In this document: piece by piece, positions 10,400-22,000 of the stretch | Layout of the letters: every line of letters starts with the position of its first letter | Numbering within the stretch: the first letter of the stretch is position 1 | Assembly (NCBI GenBank): GCA_039583875.1 | Contig: CM077162.1 | Coordinates: 56,199,675-56,263,674, forward strand | Source of the DNA: Platanthera guangdongensis | Lineage: Eukaryota > Streptophyta > Magnoliopsida > Asparagales > Orchidaceae | DNA: 64,000 bases | Direction of reading: 5' to 3' | The notes under the pieces: model-generated | What the model was told of the DNA's origin: nothing | Seen by the model: only the letters and a program-made list of their open reading frames with translations | Databases searched by the model: none | Made by a program: the position numbers and the translations under genes

Positions 10400-13300
10400 A
10401 GGCCAACAAAATGCCAATCTGGTATTTGGACAGTGGATGCTCTTGTCATATGACCGAGACTAGAAGCCTACTGCGAGATTTTACCCCAGTCAAGGACGGA
10501 CCAAAAGTTATCTTTGGAGAGTCTGACAAGGGAATAACTAAAGGCTACGTATGGTTTCCAACAGCATAGCCTATTTCACAAACGTGGCTTATGTTGAAGG
10601 ATTACAGCATAATCTGAAAAGCATAAGTCAACTATGTGACAAAGACTACATCGTTGAGTTCTACAAGGACAAGTGTCAGATAAAATCATCTGCCAAATTG
10701 GAGACTTTCTTAATAGACACTCAGAGTAGAAATATTGTTTGTTTAAATTTTCCATGTCTAGATAATTCTACACTAGTGTGTTTTTAACAAAAGATAGTGC
10801 ATCTCTTTGTGACCAATGACACAAAAGATTAACACATATTAATTTCAAAAATATAATTATGTTATTTTCTCACAACTTAGTGCGTGATGCCCACAACATT
10901 AAGTGCCTTAAAGAGAGTCCATGTCATGCATGTCAAATAGGTAAGCAAAAAAGGGCTACCTTTAAGGGTATCTCTGAAAAAGATTCATCTAGAAGTTTGT
11001 ATTTTCTTCATATGGACTTATTCAGTCCTATGCCGATTCATAGTTTATGAGGTAAAGTCTATACGTTGGTCATTGTTAATGACTGCTCTCGTTTTACTTG
11101 AGTGTTCTTTCTAAAAACAAAGTCAGACACCTTTGAAGCTTTCACAAATTTTGTTAGGCAAATTCAGAATAAGTTAAACTGCTCGGTGGTCAAAATCAGA
11201 AGTGATCATAGAACAAAATTTGAGTCTGGTGCCATGATAGAATTATATGAATGTCAAGGCATCTTTCATGAGTTTTCCTCGCTGCATACTCCACAATAAA
11301 ATGGATTTGTCGAGAGAAGGAATAGAACCCTCATAGAAGCATGTATGACTATGTTGAATGACACTTCACTACCAGAGTACTTCTGGGCCGAATTAGTCAA
11401 CATAGCTTGTCACGTGCAAAATAGAGCACTAATCAACAAAAGTCATCGCATGACTACCTATGAACTATTGAAGGGCAGAAAACCGACTTTGTCCTGCTTT
11501 AGGATCTTTGGCAGTAAATGCTTCGTACTTAACAATGAGAAGTTTTACCGCACGAAATTTAGTAAAAAAATATTTTGAAGGTATTTTTGTAGGTTACAGT
11601 AGCCATATTAAGACATATAGAATTTTTAACAAGAAAACCCTAGTTGTAGAGGAGTCTATAAATATTGTATTTGATGAGACATGCATGCTCAATATCAGCT
11701 CGTCTAGTGTTGTTGGTGCAGATGCAGGTACCAGGTTAAAGGAACTAAGCTTGGAAGAAGCAGTCAAGGAAGATGTGCTAAACTCAGTCAAGGTCATCGA
11801 TCCAAGTGTGGTGGATGAAGAACTACTAGATGAAGAACTACTTTAACCTGCTGGAATGCGGCGCAGAACCTACTGGTGGAAGAGGAAGAAATCTAGTGTT
11901 CAGACACCTACGAGATCATCTAGTTGATCTGATCATTGGAGAGCCAGGCGACGGTGTTAGAACCAGAAGAGGTACTGCTAACGAAATATTACATCTTAGT
12001 TTTTCTATCACAGGTTAAGCTAAAGAAATTTGAAGAAGCAAACAAGGATGCCTCTTGGATTATGGCAATGCAAGAGGAGCTCAACCAGTTAGAACGTGTA
12101 AAGTCTGGAGTCAGTGCCCAGGCCCAAAGGACAGAACATGATTGACACCAAATGGATTTTCAGAATCAAGTTGAACGGAAATGGATGAATATTAGAGAAC
12201 AAAGCTAGACTTTTAGCACAAGGGTACAGATAAGTGGAAGGGGCGACTTCGATTAGACCTTTGCTCCAATGGACAAACTCGAAGCGATCAGGGTGCTATG
12301 TGTATGCTTCCCTCAAAGGCTTCAACGCAATCAAATTGACATGAAGTCATCATTCCTCAATGGATCTCAAAGAGTATGTATACATAGCGCAACGCCTAGG
12401 TTTTGTCAACTCAAATTTCCTTGATTATGTTACTTTCTGAACAAAGCTCTTTATGGTTTAAAACAAGCTCCCCGAGCTTGGTATGAGACGTTATCTAGCT
12501 TTCTTCGTGAGAACAAGTTCACAAGAGGAAAGATAGATAAATATTATTTCTTACGGAAGTAAAAGACAAGATTTTACGGGTGTAATCCTATGTCGACGAC
12601 ATAATTTTGGCTCTACAAAAGGCAACCTTTGCAAAAACTTTTCTAAACTTATACAAGGGACGTTTGAAAATGAGCAGTACGGGAGACTGAAGTATTTCTT
12701 AGACTTTCAGGTGAAACAATCCACGATGGAATTTTCATCTCTCAGATAAAGTTTCACCAAAGAGTTACTTAAGAAATTCGGATGGAGAGTGCAATCGCGA
12801 TGAGGACTTCAATGGGTTCAACTATATCTCTGGACAAGGATGAGAAAGGGAAACCTTTTGATGAAACCAAGTACAGAAGCATAATTGGGTCCTTTCTCTA
12901 CCTTACTCCCCAGTAGACCCGACATAATATTCTCAATATCGCTATATGCTAGATTTCAGGTGGACTCTAAGGAATCTCATTACGTTGCTACAAATAGAAT
13001 TTTGAGATACCTTAAGGTACACCAATCTTGGCTTATGGTACCCAAGAAGTAATGATGTCGAGCTAATTGGTTTTCCAGATGCAAATTTTGCATGTAGCAG
13101 GGATGACAGAAAAATCACTTTCGGACGTGCCAATTCCTCGGAAGAAGGCTTATCTCATGAAGTAGTAAGAAGCAAAATTGTGTGGCAACTTCCACTGCTG
13201 AGTCAAGTATATCTCTACTGGTAGTTTGTTGCGCACAACTTCTTTGGATCAGGAATCAGCTTGAGGATTACAACCTGAAATTCAAGGAGAAACTGTTGTT

Positions 13301-13490
13301 TTGCGACTCCTCCAGTACAATAGCGATTGCAAATAATCTAGTCTCTCACAGCCGACAAAGCACATTGAAGTCAGATATCACTTCATCCAGGAGCATGTGG
13401 AGAACAAGGACATAATTCTCATTATGTCCCTACGGATAAGCAGGTCGCAGATATATTCACGAAGACACTGGACGAGGCCAAGTTCTCATT
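10400..13490 (+). pseudogene. E2 pol (protease, integrase, RT, RNase H), heavily broken
   Basis: The polyprotein would mature Gag, integrate cDNA and reverse-transcribe. The protease motif WYLDSGCSCHMT lies near 10420. A pre-integrase Cys pair is at CHACQIGKQKR (about 10920). Integrase catalytic positions are still recognisable: D in HMDLFSP (11013), D in KIRSDHRTKF (about 11200) and E in GFVERRNRTL (about 11305), although HGTEF has become HRTKF. RT begins near 12060 with [27 protein letters not shown] sits near 12450 but is frameshifted. RNase H remnants (STAESS, IRNQLEDY) lie at 13180-13400 and a DKQVADIFTKTLDEAKF-like tail at 13430-13485. Stops and frameshifts are dense. Confidence 0.82.
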
Positions 13491-13684
13491 TTTTCAAAAT
13501 GGAACTGGGCATGCTAAACAAGGACTCTTGAAGATGGCTAAGGAGACATGTGTACAACCCCGTATTCGCCCATGTATAGTTTTTAAGCTTTTTTGCACAT
13601 GAGCACTCTCGATAGCCAATTCTGGCTCTAGCTTGGAAATATACTATTAGGGGAGGAAAAAATGGCCTCCCCCAATGGCTCCTT
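13491..13684. other. Remnant 3' end of E2 before E3
   Basis: This is non-coding sequence after the RNase H tail. It contains a purine run aggggaggaaaaaatgg (about 13649-13665) that could be an old polypurine tract, but no family A LTR follows. Instead the E3 LTR starts at 13685. Confidence 0.45.
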
Positions 13685-13747
13685 TGTTGGGGGGCGGGTG
13701 CGGCAAGTTTGCTAGCACTTGCCACTGCCTGTTGAGTCCGAGGTAGG

Positions 13748-14075
13748 GGCAGGCGAGGCAGCCGGGGCCGGTCTCGCCTGAGCGGCCTGCACGCGGCAAG
13801 ACGGTTGCGGCCTGGCTCTCGTCCGGGCGGCCTGCTCGCGGGCGAGGCGGCCGCGGCCTGGCTCTCGCCCGGGCAGCCTGCTCATGGGCGAGGCGGCCGC
13901 GGGCCTGGCTCTCGCCCGGCGGCCGCTCGCGGCGAGACGGCCGCGGCCTGGCTCTCGCCCGGGGCCTGCTCGCGGGTAAGACGGCTGCGGCCTGGCTCTC
14001 GCCCGAGCAGCCTGCTCGCGGGCGAGGCAGCCGAGGCCTGGTCTCGCCCAGCGGCCTGCCCGCAGCCTGGAACCC
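13748..14075 (+). repeat. GC-rich ~47-bp tandem repeat in the E3 LTR
   Basis: There are about six to seven imperfect units built on ggcctggctctcgcccg and cctgctcgcgggcgaggc. Each unit contains CTCGCCCG facing CGGGCGAG, so every unit can fold on itself. It reads open on both strands only because of its composition (for example 13805-14320); I do not call a gene there. Confidence 0.85.
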
Positions 14076-14235
14076 CCTCGGGTGTTTGGGGCGGGTGTTG
14101 GCGGCGTGCTTTTACTGCTGTGCCCGGGGGTGTTTTTACCCCCCTCTGCCCCCCGGCGTGGCTGTTTTTTATTGGCCCAAGGTTTATTGGTGTAAGGGTA
14201 TTTCGGTCATTTGGGGTCCATGGGATTTGGAAAAC

Positions 14236-14243
14236 TATAAATA
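14236..14243 (+). promoter_or_regulatory. TATA box of the E3 LTR
   Basis: TATAAATA in the context aaaactataaatagacccc is a near-consensus plant TATA box. It lies about 300 bases before the LTR end and directly downstream of the GC-rich repeat array, so transcription would start near 14270. Confidence 0.65.
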
Positions 14244-14536
14244 GACCCCCACGGGTGCCTTTGGAGAGGACTTTTGGCCTTGCTTTCCCTCCTCCCCGTA
14301 GCTTCTTCTTGGTAGAGTAAGAGAGCTCCTCCAAGGCACCCTAGCTCAAGCATTGGCTAGGGAGGGGAAGTGCTCAGGTAGCCTTCCGGTGTGAGGTGGG
14401 ACCTCCACGCTAGAGCCGAGGTCTGTTTCTTAGCTTCTTGATCTTTGGTCCGTGACGTTCCTCCAGTGTAGTAGGTTTGAGGTCACCCCTTTCTAGGACC
14501 CCGAACACCACAGAGACCAAGTTTTTGGTTTCAACA

Positions 14537-14556
14537 TTTTGGTGCGGTGAGCGTGG
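14537..14556 (+). other. PBS-like site of E3
   Basis: The sequence ttttggtgcggtgagcgtgg directly follows the CAACA end of the LTR. It is loosely similar to the TTTGGCGCCGTCTGTGGG-type PBS used by Tat/Ogre Gypsy elements, but clearly diverged, so the tRNA cannot be named with certainty. Confidence 0.4.
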
Positions 14557-14591
14557 AGAGTGACCAGCACAGAAGATCTCGTGAGAGAGTC

Positions 14592-15960
14592 ATGACTGGT
14601 GGTCAGGGAGGTAGCGATGATCTCGGCGAGCTCCCCAACCCAGGACCCTTTGGGGGAGGCAAGAGTTTCATGGCCTCCATCCAAGGCATCATGGAGATGC
14701 TGCAAAGCATTGCTCCTTAAGGTTGCGGCGGCTCCACACCGACCACCCAGGAGAGCTAGCTCCCCCCCTCGACGAGTCGACTGGCTCGGGTCTAGCGAGA
14801 TGACCCCAGCAGGGGAAAAGGAACTGCACCAGGAAGAAGGCCCGGAATGAGAGGATGGGAGATGGGGTCGAGCGAGACCTCATCGGCTGGGAGTTGTTCT
14901 CCAGCCGCGAGTGCCAACCTCCCAGGCGAGCAGGTCGCGCGAGTGGAAGTGGCGAGACCACCCCTCAGGGGGTCACCTTTTAGCGAGCTGATCATCTCAG
15001 CTCCTGTACCCGAGGGGTTCAGAAAGCCAGACATGGCTTACTATACCGGGAAGGATGACCCCGTCCAGCACATGCAGTGGTTCGAGGATGTCATCTCCAT
15101 CAGACCGATGACGGATGCCTTCAAGTGTCGCCTCTTTGCGATCACATTTAAGGAGAAAGCAAGGGACTGGTTCCATCAACTCCCTCCGAGTCAATCTATG
15201 GGTTTCGAGGACTTGAGTTGGAGCTTCCAGCTTCGCTTCTCCACCTCCAAGAAGAGGAAGAGAAGTCCCGAGTCCATCTTCTGATAAGGCAGGGGTCCGA
15301 GAGTTGCTGGCCCGTTACGTTGACAGTTTCCAGGAGGAGATCCTGGAGGTCCAGGAGATGCCTAGGGTATGCTCTCCAGATGGCCTTCATCGTTGGGCTG
15401 AAGGAGGGCTTCTTCAAGATGAGCTTGACCCAGAAGGCCCCCCTTTCCTTCGAGGAGCTAATGGAAAGGTGGCTGAGGAGATAGCCATAGAGGTAGCCAA
15501 CCCGCATTTGTCAAGAAGTTGGCAGAGCTAACAGAGATGGAGCCAAAGGAGCAAGGTGGCTCGAGACACCATGGAAGGAAGAAGAGAGAGGAGCGAAGAG
15601 CTCGGGAGGGTCCGGAGCCAGGCTGGAGGCAGTAGGGAGGACCTGCCCAAGTTCCAGGAAGAGCCCTCATCCAAGAGTGGGGAATTTTCAGGGAGGCCAA
15701 GGGAGGTATAACTTCCAAGGCAAGCCCCAAGGCAGCTCATACCCCCCCCGCAGCAGGCCTTGGAGATAGGGAGAGGAAGAGGTAATAGAGAGAACACCTA
15801 GCCCGCCGAAGAAGGCGAGGAGCGCTACCATACTGTGACTTCCACCAGGTGGAGGGGCACGCCACAGCAACCTGCCCCGAGTTCTTGGAAGTGAGAGGAG
15901 CGAGAGCCCCAGCCCAGCCAGCCGCCAGTGCGGGTAGAAGAGGTCTACCCGGAGAAGGGG
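14592..15960 (+). pseudogene. E3 gag (Retrotrans_gag, Tat type)
   Basis: The ATG at 14592 (MTGGQGGSDDLG) follows the PBS by about 40 bases. The core is visible at 15000-15500: APVPEGFRKPDMAYYTGKDD, then FKEKARDWFHQLPP, then after a frameshift near 15280 ELLARYVD and AFIVGLKEGFFK. This matches the Retrotrans_gag domain of Gypsy elements. A Cys-His knuckle lies at 15831-15875, YCDFHQVEGHATATC; its C-X2-H-X4-H-X4-C spacing is usual in Tat-like gag. Internal stops occur near 14719, 14757 and 15284. Gag would package the element RNA, but this copy is broken. Confidence 0.75.
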
Positions 15961-16109
15961 GGATGATGGTGTGCGAGGACCGGGTCGATGTAGGAACCCG
16001 AGTGGTATAGGAGTGATCCACGTGGAGTGGGGGGTTGAGGCCATTCGGAAGGCAAGCCTCCATGTCATGTACCGAAGGAGCGTCCCTCAACCTCCCAGAC
16101 CCCGCCCCC

Positions 16110-16697
16110 AGAGGAAAAGATCACCTTCTCGGTGAAGGACCTTCTGGATCATGAGGATCCGTTCTGCGATGCACTGGTCATCCAGACAGCCATCGAAGGC
16201 TAACACCGTCCCTGGATCATGGTTGACAACGGAAGCTCTGTCAACGTCGTTTTCAAGAAGGCAAGCCGAGGAGGGTGTTGGCCTTGGACGGACCCCTGTT
16301 CGAATTTTCAGGGGAAGGAAGGAGTTGAAGGTGGGAGTGGGACTCCAAGTTAAATGGGGGAGTCTAAAGGAACTGTCCGTTCGTCATTGTTGATGCTCCA
16401 AGCAGCTACAATGTCATCTTCGAAGCCCTCTCATTAACGCATTCCGTTGTGTGTTGTCTTCCTTCCACCAATGCCTCAAGTTCAGCTCAGGAGGGATCCA
16501 GGTCAGAGTCAAGGGACTCCAGGATGGCAAAGACAGTGTTATGTCACGGCCGTCAACACCATCTCTTAGTTGTCCAAGAAGAGGAGATGGAGAAGATCAT
16601 GGAGAGCCTAAGCAGGATGGAAGTGTCCGGCGCGAGGCAGGAAGGCCGGACTGGCGACCACCAGGCCCAGACCCCCTGAGGAAACCTCGCCCCGGCT
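16110..16697 (+). pseudogene. E3 aspartic protease region
   Basis: The frame with ITFSVKDLLDHEDP and DALVIQTAIEG leads into MVDNGSSVNVVF, the retropepsin active-site loop of Tat-like Gypsy elements with DNG in place of the usual DTG/DGS. It is followed by VDAPSSYNVIF and an LKFSSGG-like segment in shifted frames. These are the conserved parts seen between gag and RT in this lineage. A stop precedes the active site (about 16201). The coding similarity ends near 16697 and no RT follows, so E3 cannot be autonomous as it stands. Confidence 0.65.
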
Positions 16698-16839
16698 GAT
16701 CATGTATGTTTCTTATGTTGTAATGAGTCCAGCCCCCGACCAACTGAGTCGGGGGGGTCATGTAACCCATCTTTTTCCCCGTTTGAGCATGTTGGATTTG
16801 ATAGAGTTCAAGTGACACGCCTGGTTCCCACACCCGAAG
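16698..16839. other. E3 3' non-coding stretch
   Basis: Non-coding DNA after the protease region. It holds a small hairpin, cccgac-caactga-gtcggg (about 16735-16753). No gene is seen. Confidence 0.4.
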
Positions 16840-17092
16840 GATCTCCTCAGCCAGGCTCCCCACTAGCTGGTTGGGTCGAATGTGCCTCAAGGAGATCAAG
16901 TCCCACCCCCGAGAGGATCTCCTCAGCAGGCTCCCACTAGCTGGTTGGGTCGAATGTGCCTCGGGATATCAAGTCCCACCCTGAGAGGATCTCCTCAGCC
17001 AGGCTCCCACTAGTTGGTTGGGTCGAATGTGCCTCGGGGAGAGAAAGCCCCACCCTCGAGAGGATCTCCTCAGCCAGGCTCCCACTAGATGG
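16840..17092 (+). repeat. ~75-bp tandem repeat, 3 units plus a partial unit cut by E4
   Basis: Units start with gatctcctcagccaggct at 16840, 16916, 16988 and 17063 (lengths 76, 72, 75, then partial). All include cccactagctggttggg and cgaatgtgcctc. The fourth unit breaks at 17092, where the E4 LTR begins with TGTTGGGTTT. The insertion of E4 therefore postdates the repeat. Confidence 0.9.
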
Positions 17093-17601
17093 TGTTGGGT
17101 TTCTCTATGAGGATGGCACAACACTTGTGCACGCAGCGGAAGGATAAAACATTAAGAAAACCCACAAGAAATAGGATCGGGCCATGATAGTTGAATCAAG
17201 AAGTTAGCAAACAAGTAGGCAAAAATTACCTCGGTGGCGTTGAGTCACAACTCAACGGAGATGCTCCAAACTTGTCTTCTTGCTAGTGGCGAGTTCTACT
17301 GTGAATAATATCCACGTCTCTGCAGAAATCCCACAAGCGGGAGAACGCCGAGCTTTTCCGTCGCACGGAAGATCGGGAAGAACGATGACCGCACCTTTTC
17401 TATTCCACGGACTGCTAGGTCCGCGCCAGGAAGAGCAACACCAGCGACGATCGCCGGAGATGAGGAGGTCGACGGAGCGAACACGGCGGCGGCGGAACCC
17501 TTCCGTCAGCGGCGGGATTCGGGATCGGCGGAACGATCCGAAACGGCTTCCGTCGACTTCGATTCGATCAGAAAAGCATAATCCCGAAAAACCCTAAGTG
17601 T

Positions 17602-17612
17602 TCTATTTATAC
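17602..17612 (-). promoter_or_regulatory. TATA box in the E4 LTR
   Basis: The minus strand reads gagtataaatagaac, a near-consensus plant TATA box, downstream of the dyad array in element orientation. The second LTR has the same box near 24492-24502, where it would drive the element. Confidence 0.65.
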
Positions 17613-17676
17613 TCAAAGCATAAAATAAACTTAGGAAAATCGCTATCCGCAAGACACCCAGAACATAGGGCTCCAG

Positions 17677-17869
17677 AATCGGCGAGTATCATTCGGTGAG
17701 AATCGGCGACAATCGGCGACAATCACTCGGCAGGTTCGGCGAGAATCAGTCGGCGGGTATCACCTAGGATCGGCGAGAATCAGAGTACAATACTCGACGA
17801 TTCTCGCCGAATGCAGGTGTACCAAACTCGTCGACCGTCGAACCTGCTCGACGATTCTCGTCAATCGAG
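17677..17869 (-). repeat. CGGCGAGAATC motif array in the E4 LTR
   Basis: Repeated atcggcgagaatc, atcggcgacaatc and cactcggc units are followed by oppositely oriented gattctcgccga and ctcgacgattctcg. Repeats on both strands give dyads. The same array is in the 5' LTR at about 24566-24755. Confidence 0.8.
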
Positions 17870-18098
17870 ACAGTGGACCATTCATACCAGTCCTTCAAGG
17901 CAACATTTGCCCAACCCGACGATCTTTAAGGCAACACCTTGCCCACAACCCCATTCAGATCGGTGATTGGCAACCTTTACCAACACAGTCAATCATCCAA
18001 CTTCTCCACATCTCTTATGTGCGACCCTGCAGGCTCATATCGCGTTGGCAGTGAGATTACATGTTTGATCACTTCCAATCACAATGGTAACTCCAACA

Positions 18099-18110
18099 GA
18101 CTCCCACTTG
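18099..18110 (-). other. E4 polypurine tract
   Basis: The minus strand reads caagtgggagtc directly before the TGTTGG start of the 3' LTR. This is the expected plus-strand primer and is typical of Angela/Tork-type Copia elements. Confidence 0.8.
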
Positions 18111-19059
18111 ATCTCGAAAGTATCAAAGCAAAAACCTCACAAACAATGAGCGGCATCTAGCAATGCATCATTGCTCCCCAAGCAATAAGAGTTTATAACT
18201 CATAAGCCTATATGACCAATGTATCAGCGTTGTCTTTTTCCCTTTGTCCTTACATCTGGAAAGAACTAGAGGCATGGACCGTGTCACCCTCGTAATAGCT
18301 CAATCCAAGTTTCTTGATCCAGGACGGACTTCCAGAGAATGGTGAGTCCAATATCATATATTGACTCAACCAAGCATGGCCATGCATTTCTCAGTCCAGT
18401 TCCATCAGGGGCCCATGGATGCAACTCCTGTCATACAGAAGTATAAATCCCATATCTGCTCACACACAAACACCCAAATGATTCGTAACATGCCCAACAA
18501 CCACCCTTATCATCAACCTTTCTCAAGGAAGACTTTAGATGGCATCAAAGCACGCTCTTCCTCACTTGATGAATGTGGTGACTTCAGGTCAAAGGATCAC
18601 AACACCATTGTCAATTAGACCTACTCGTGACACGATTGGATGACAATCCACAGAGTAGCCTCAGGTTGGGTCTGTCCAGTACAACTTGTTCACTAACAAG
18701 TACCCACGTGATGACTTAATATCACAATATCATGACCTGTGAGAACCGGTCATCAGTCAACGCACGTGCTAGCTTCATGTATCATCATCACCCTTAGCTT
18801 CTATGATGATACTCAACCAGGGACTTTTAAGAATGAAGCTTCAAATAAATCATAGGCTCTCACATTCAAGTCACGTACTTGATGTCCCATGGAAGCGAAC
18901 ATTCTAAGGTATCTATTATGTTAACATTTAACTATCACATAGAAAAGTCATAATAAAAGAACTTTGCCATTAATTGTAAGAAAAAATTAGGTACAATGTT
19001 CATCATATGAACAAATAGCCAACAAAATACAAGATTACATGCAACCCACAAGATTCTCG
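18111..19059 (-). other. E4 3' untranslated region
   Basis: About 950 bases lie between the pol stop and the PPT. There is no long ORF on the coding strand and no recognised motif. Confidence 0.6.
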
Positions 19060-22000
19060 CTAGAGTTGATCATTTAGGTATCGTATACCCATGGATCTAG
19101 TATGACCATCATGCTTTCTCTGCGCGAGAGGCTTTGTCAGTGGATCCGCAATATTCTCCTCAGTCGGCACTCTGCAAATGTTCACATCTCCTCGTTCGAC
19201 AATCTCACGAATAAGATGAAACCGTCGGAGTATATGCTTGGAGTGCTGATGGATCTAGGTTCCTTAGATTGTGCAATTGCACCATTGTTATCACAGTAGA
19301 GAACTACGGGACCAACAATGCTAGGAACTACATCAAGCTCGCCGATGAATTTCCTAATCCATACAGCCTCCTTCGCCGCATTAGCTGCGGCGATATACTC
19401 AGCCTCTGTTGTAGAATCAGCAACTGTCTCTTGCTTGGAACTCTTCCAGCTCACAGCTCCTCCATTCAGGCAAAACACAAAACCTGACTGAGACTTGGAG
19501 TCGTCTCTATCAGTTTGGAAGCTAGCATCCGTGTAACCACTTACAACGAGCTCTTCCTCTCCACCATACACCAAGAACACATCCTTAGTCCCTTCTCAAG
19601 TACTTCAGGATATTCTTGACTGCAATCCAGTGACACTCACCGGGGTCTGACTGATACCTGCTAGTCATGCTCAAAGCAAAGGAGACATCGGGTCGAGTAC
19701 ATAACATCACGTACATGATTGATCTAATTGCCGAAGCATATGGAATCAACTTCATGCGGTCCTTATCTTCACAAGACTTTGGACACTGGTCCTTAGAGAG
19801 ATTCACACCATGAGACATGGGCAAAAATCCTTTCTTGGACTCAAGCATGTTGAACCGCTTCAACACCTTTTCGATGTACGCACTCTGGGTCAAACCCAGC
19901 AACTTCTTCGATCTATCTCTATAGATCTTAATACCAAGTATATAAGTCGCTTCACCCAAATCCTTCATTGAAAAGCAGTTCCCTAGGTTGTTCTTAACAA
20001 CTTTCAGGGTAGGAATATCATTCTCAATCAACAGTATGTCATCTACATACAATATCAGGAAGACAACAATGCTCCCACTGATTCGCTTGTAAACACAAGG
20101 CTCATCTTCATTCTTGATGAAACCAAACTCTTTGATTTTCTCATCAAAACGAAGATTCCAACTTCGAGAGGCCTGTTTCAGTCCATAAATGGACTTATTC
20201 AGCTTGCATATTTTAGTGGCTTCATCTGGGGATACAAAACCCTCGGGTTGTGTCATATACACTTCCTCAAGGAAGTTTCCATTAAGGAAAGCCGTTTTGA
20301 CATCCATCTGCCAGATCTCGTAGTCATAATACGCGCACAATAGCAAGCAATATCCTAATGGACTTTACCATGACACAGGGGAAAAGGTCTCATCATAGTC
20401 AATACCATGAATTTGCTTGAAACCCTTAGCCACCAGTCGCCCTTTGAATGTCTGTATATTCCCATCCATGTCGGTCTTCTTCTTGAAGACCCACTTGCAC
20501 CCTATGGTCGTACCCCTTCAGGTGGTTCCACCAAGTTCCAAACTTGGTTTGCATACATGGAGTCCATTTCGGATTTCATAGCCTCAAGCCATTTGTCGGA
20601 GTCCGGTCCATTCATAGCCTCTTGGTAGGTGCTGGTTCATCATCATGATCCATAAGCAACACATTACCTATTTGAGACATGAGAAATCCATATCTCTCAG
20701 GCTCAAACCTCGGTCTACCAGATCTACGTAGGACTTGTGTTCCCTGAGCAGGTTCTCTAGCTACAACATCTTGTAGTCCTGTCTCAGAATCCAATTCCGG
20801 TTCATTCACTACATGTGGTTCTTGAACTTCTTCAAGCTCTACCTTTTCAGTCTTTCTTGATAAGAACTCTTTCTCCAAGAAGACACCAGTCCTTGCGACA
20901 AACACTTTGCCCTCAGACGGTAGGTAAAAGTAATACCCTTCTGTTTCCTTAGGATATCCCACCAGATAACATTTATCCGATTTGGGTTCCAGCTTGTCAG
21001 GCATTTGACGTCTCACGTATGCCTCACAGCCCCAAATTTTAATGAACGACATACTAGGACGCTTCCCAGTCCATATCTCATATGGTGTCTTCAGAACTGT
21101 TTTCGTTGGAGCGCGATTCAATGTCATTGCAGCAGTCTCTAAAGCAAAACCCCAAAAGGAAACAGGCAAGTCTGCATGACTCATCATCGAACGTACCATG
21201 TCTAACAGAGTACGATTTCTCCTCTCAGACACACCATTATGTTGTGGTGTTCTAGGTGGAGTGAGCTGTGATACAATACCACACTCTTTCAGATGATCAC
21301 GGAACTCATGACTCAGGTATTCGCCACCTCGATCAGATCGGAGTGCTTTTAACCCTTTTACCCAACTGGTTTTCTACTTCATTCTTGAACTCTTTGAACT
21401 TTTCAAAGGTCTCGGAATTGCACTTCATAAGATACACATATCCTATCTACTGAAATCATCAGTAAATGTAACAAAGTAGAAATACCCACCTCTAGCCATG
21501 GAACTCATGGGTCCGCATACATCACTATGTACAACACCCAAGAGATCCTCAGCCCTCTCAGTATAACCAGTGAAAGGAGCTTTAGTCATCTTGCCTAACA
21601 AACAAGATTCGCATCGCTCAAATGATTCATAATCAAATGAGTCCAGAAGCCCATCTCTATGGAGTTTGGATATGCGCTTCTCGTTGATATGGCCCAAACG
21701 ACAATGCCAGAGAAACGTAGGGTTCGAGTCATTTGTTTTAGTCTTTTATTATTTTCTACATTACAGATCAGATGGTCCAAGTTCAAAACATAAAGACCAT
21801 TAAACAATTGGGCTACAACATAACAAACATCATTCTTAAATATAGAACAACAGTTGTTCTTAATTATAAAAGAAAATCCAATCATGTCCAAACATGAAAT
21901 AGATATAATGTTTCTAGTTATGGCCGGAACAAAATAACAGTTATCTAGTTCTATTCAAGCCCACTGGGCAAAGAAAGACGGTAAACCCCTACGGCTACAG

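Larger units (their letters stand above)
6866..13684 (+). mobile_element. E2: Sirevirus-like family A copy 1, degraded
   Basis: The element comprises a 5'-truncated LTR (6866-8005), a PBS, gag (8093-9439), a coiled-coil linker with a second Cys motif (9440-10380), and pol with protease, integrase, RT and RNase H remnants (10400-13490). No 3' LTR is present: after the RNase H tail the sequence reaches the E3 LTR at 13685. The same family occurs at 25296-30901 (-) and 59762-64000 (+). Compared with those, E2 has many substitutions and indels, so it is a separate and older insertion. Confidence 0.9.
13685..14536 (+). repeat. E3 5' LTR
   Basis: The LTR is bounded by TGTTGGGG and TTTCAACA, so its ends form an inverted TGTTG/CAACA. 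It is 852 bp and very GC-rich in the first half, where a ~47-bp tandem repeat lies. A clear TATAAATA sits at 14236-14243, followed by the transcribed leader. The neighbouring PBS-like site and gag fix it as the 5' copy. The second LTR is not in the window. Confidence 0.75.
13685..17092 (+). mobile_element. E3: Tat-like Gypsy element with gag and protease only
   Basis: The 5' LTR (13685-14536) is followed by a PBS-like site and gag (14592-about 15960), then a protease region (about 16110-16697). The polyprotein then stops and a 3' untranslated-like region leads into a ~75-bp tandem repeat (16840-17092). The repeat is interrupted by E4, so the 3' LTR would lie beyond the assembly gap. No RT, RNase H or integrase signature is visible between protease and the 3' region. 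It is either a TR-GAG-like non-autonomous element or an internal deletion derivative. Confidence 0.75.
17093..18098 (-). repeat. E4 3' LTR
   Basis: The LTR is 1006 bp, starting on the minus strand with TGTTGGAGTTACC beside the PPT and ending GAGAAACCCAACA. It holds a CGGCGAGAATC-type motif array (17677-17869) and a minus-strand TATAAATAGAA (17602-17612). It is nearly identical to 23986-24795 where both are present. Confidence 0.93.

Noticed and set aside
13805..14334. Proline/arginine/glycine-rich frames of 150-171 codons on both strands
   Set aside because: They follow from the GC-rich tandem repeat in the E3 LTR; no domain and no codon bias supports a gene.
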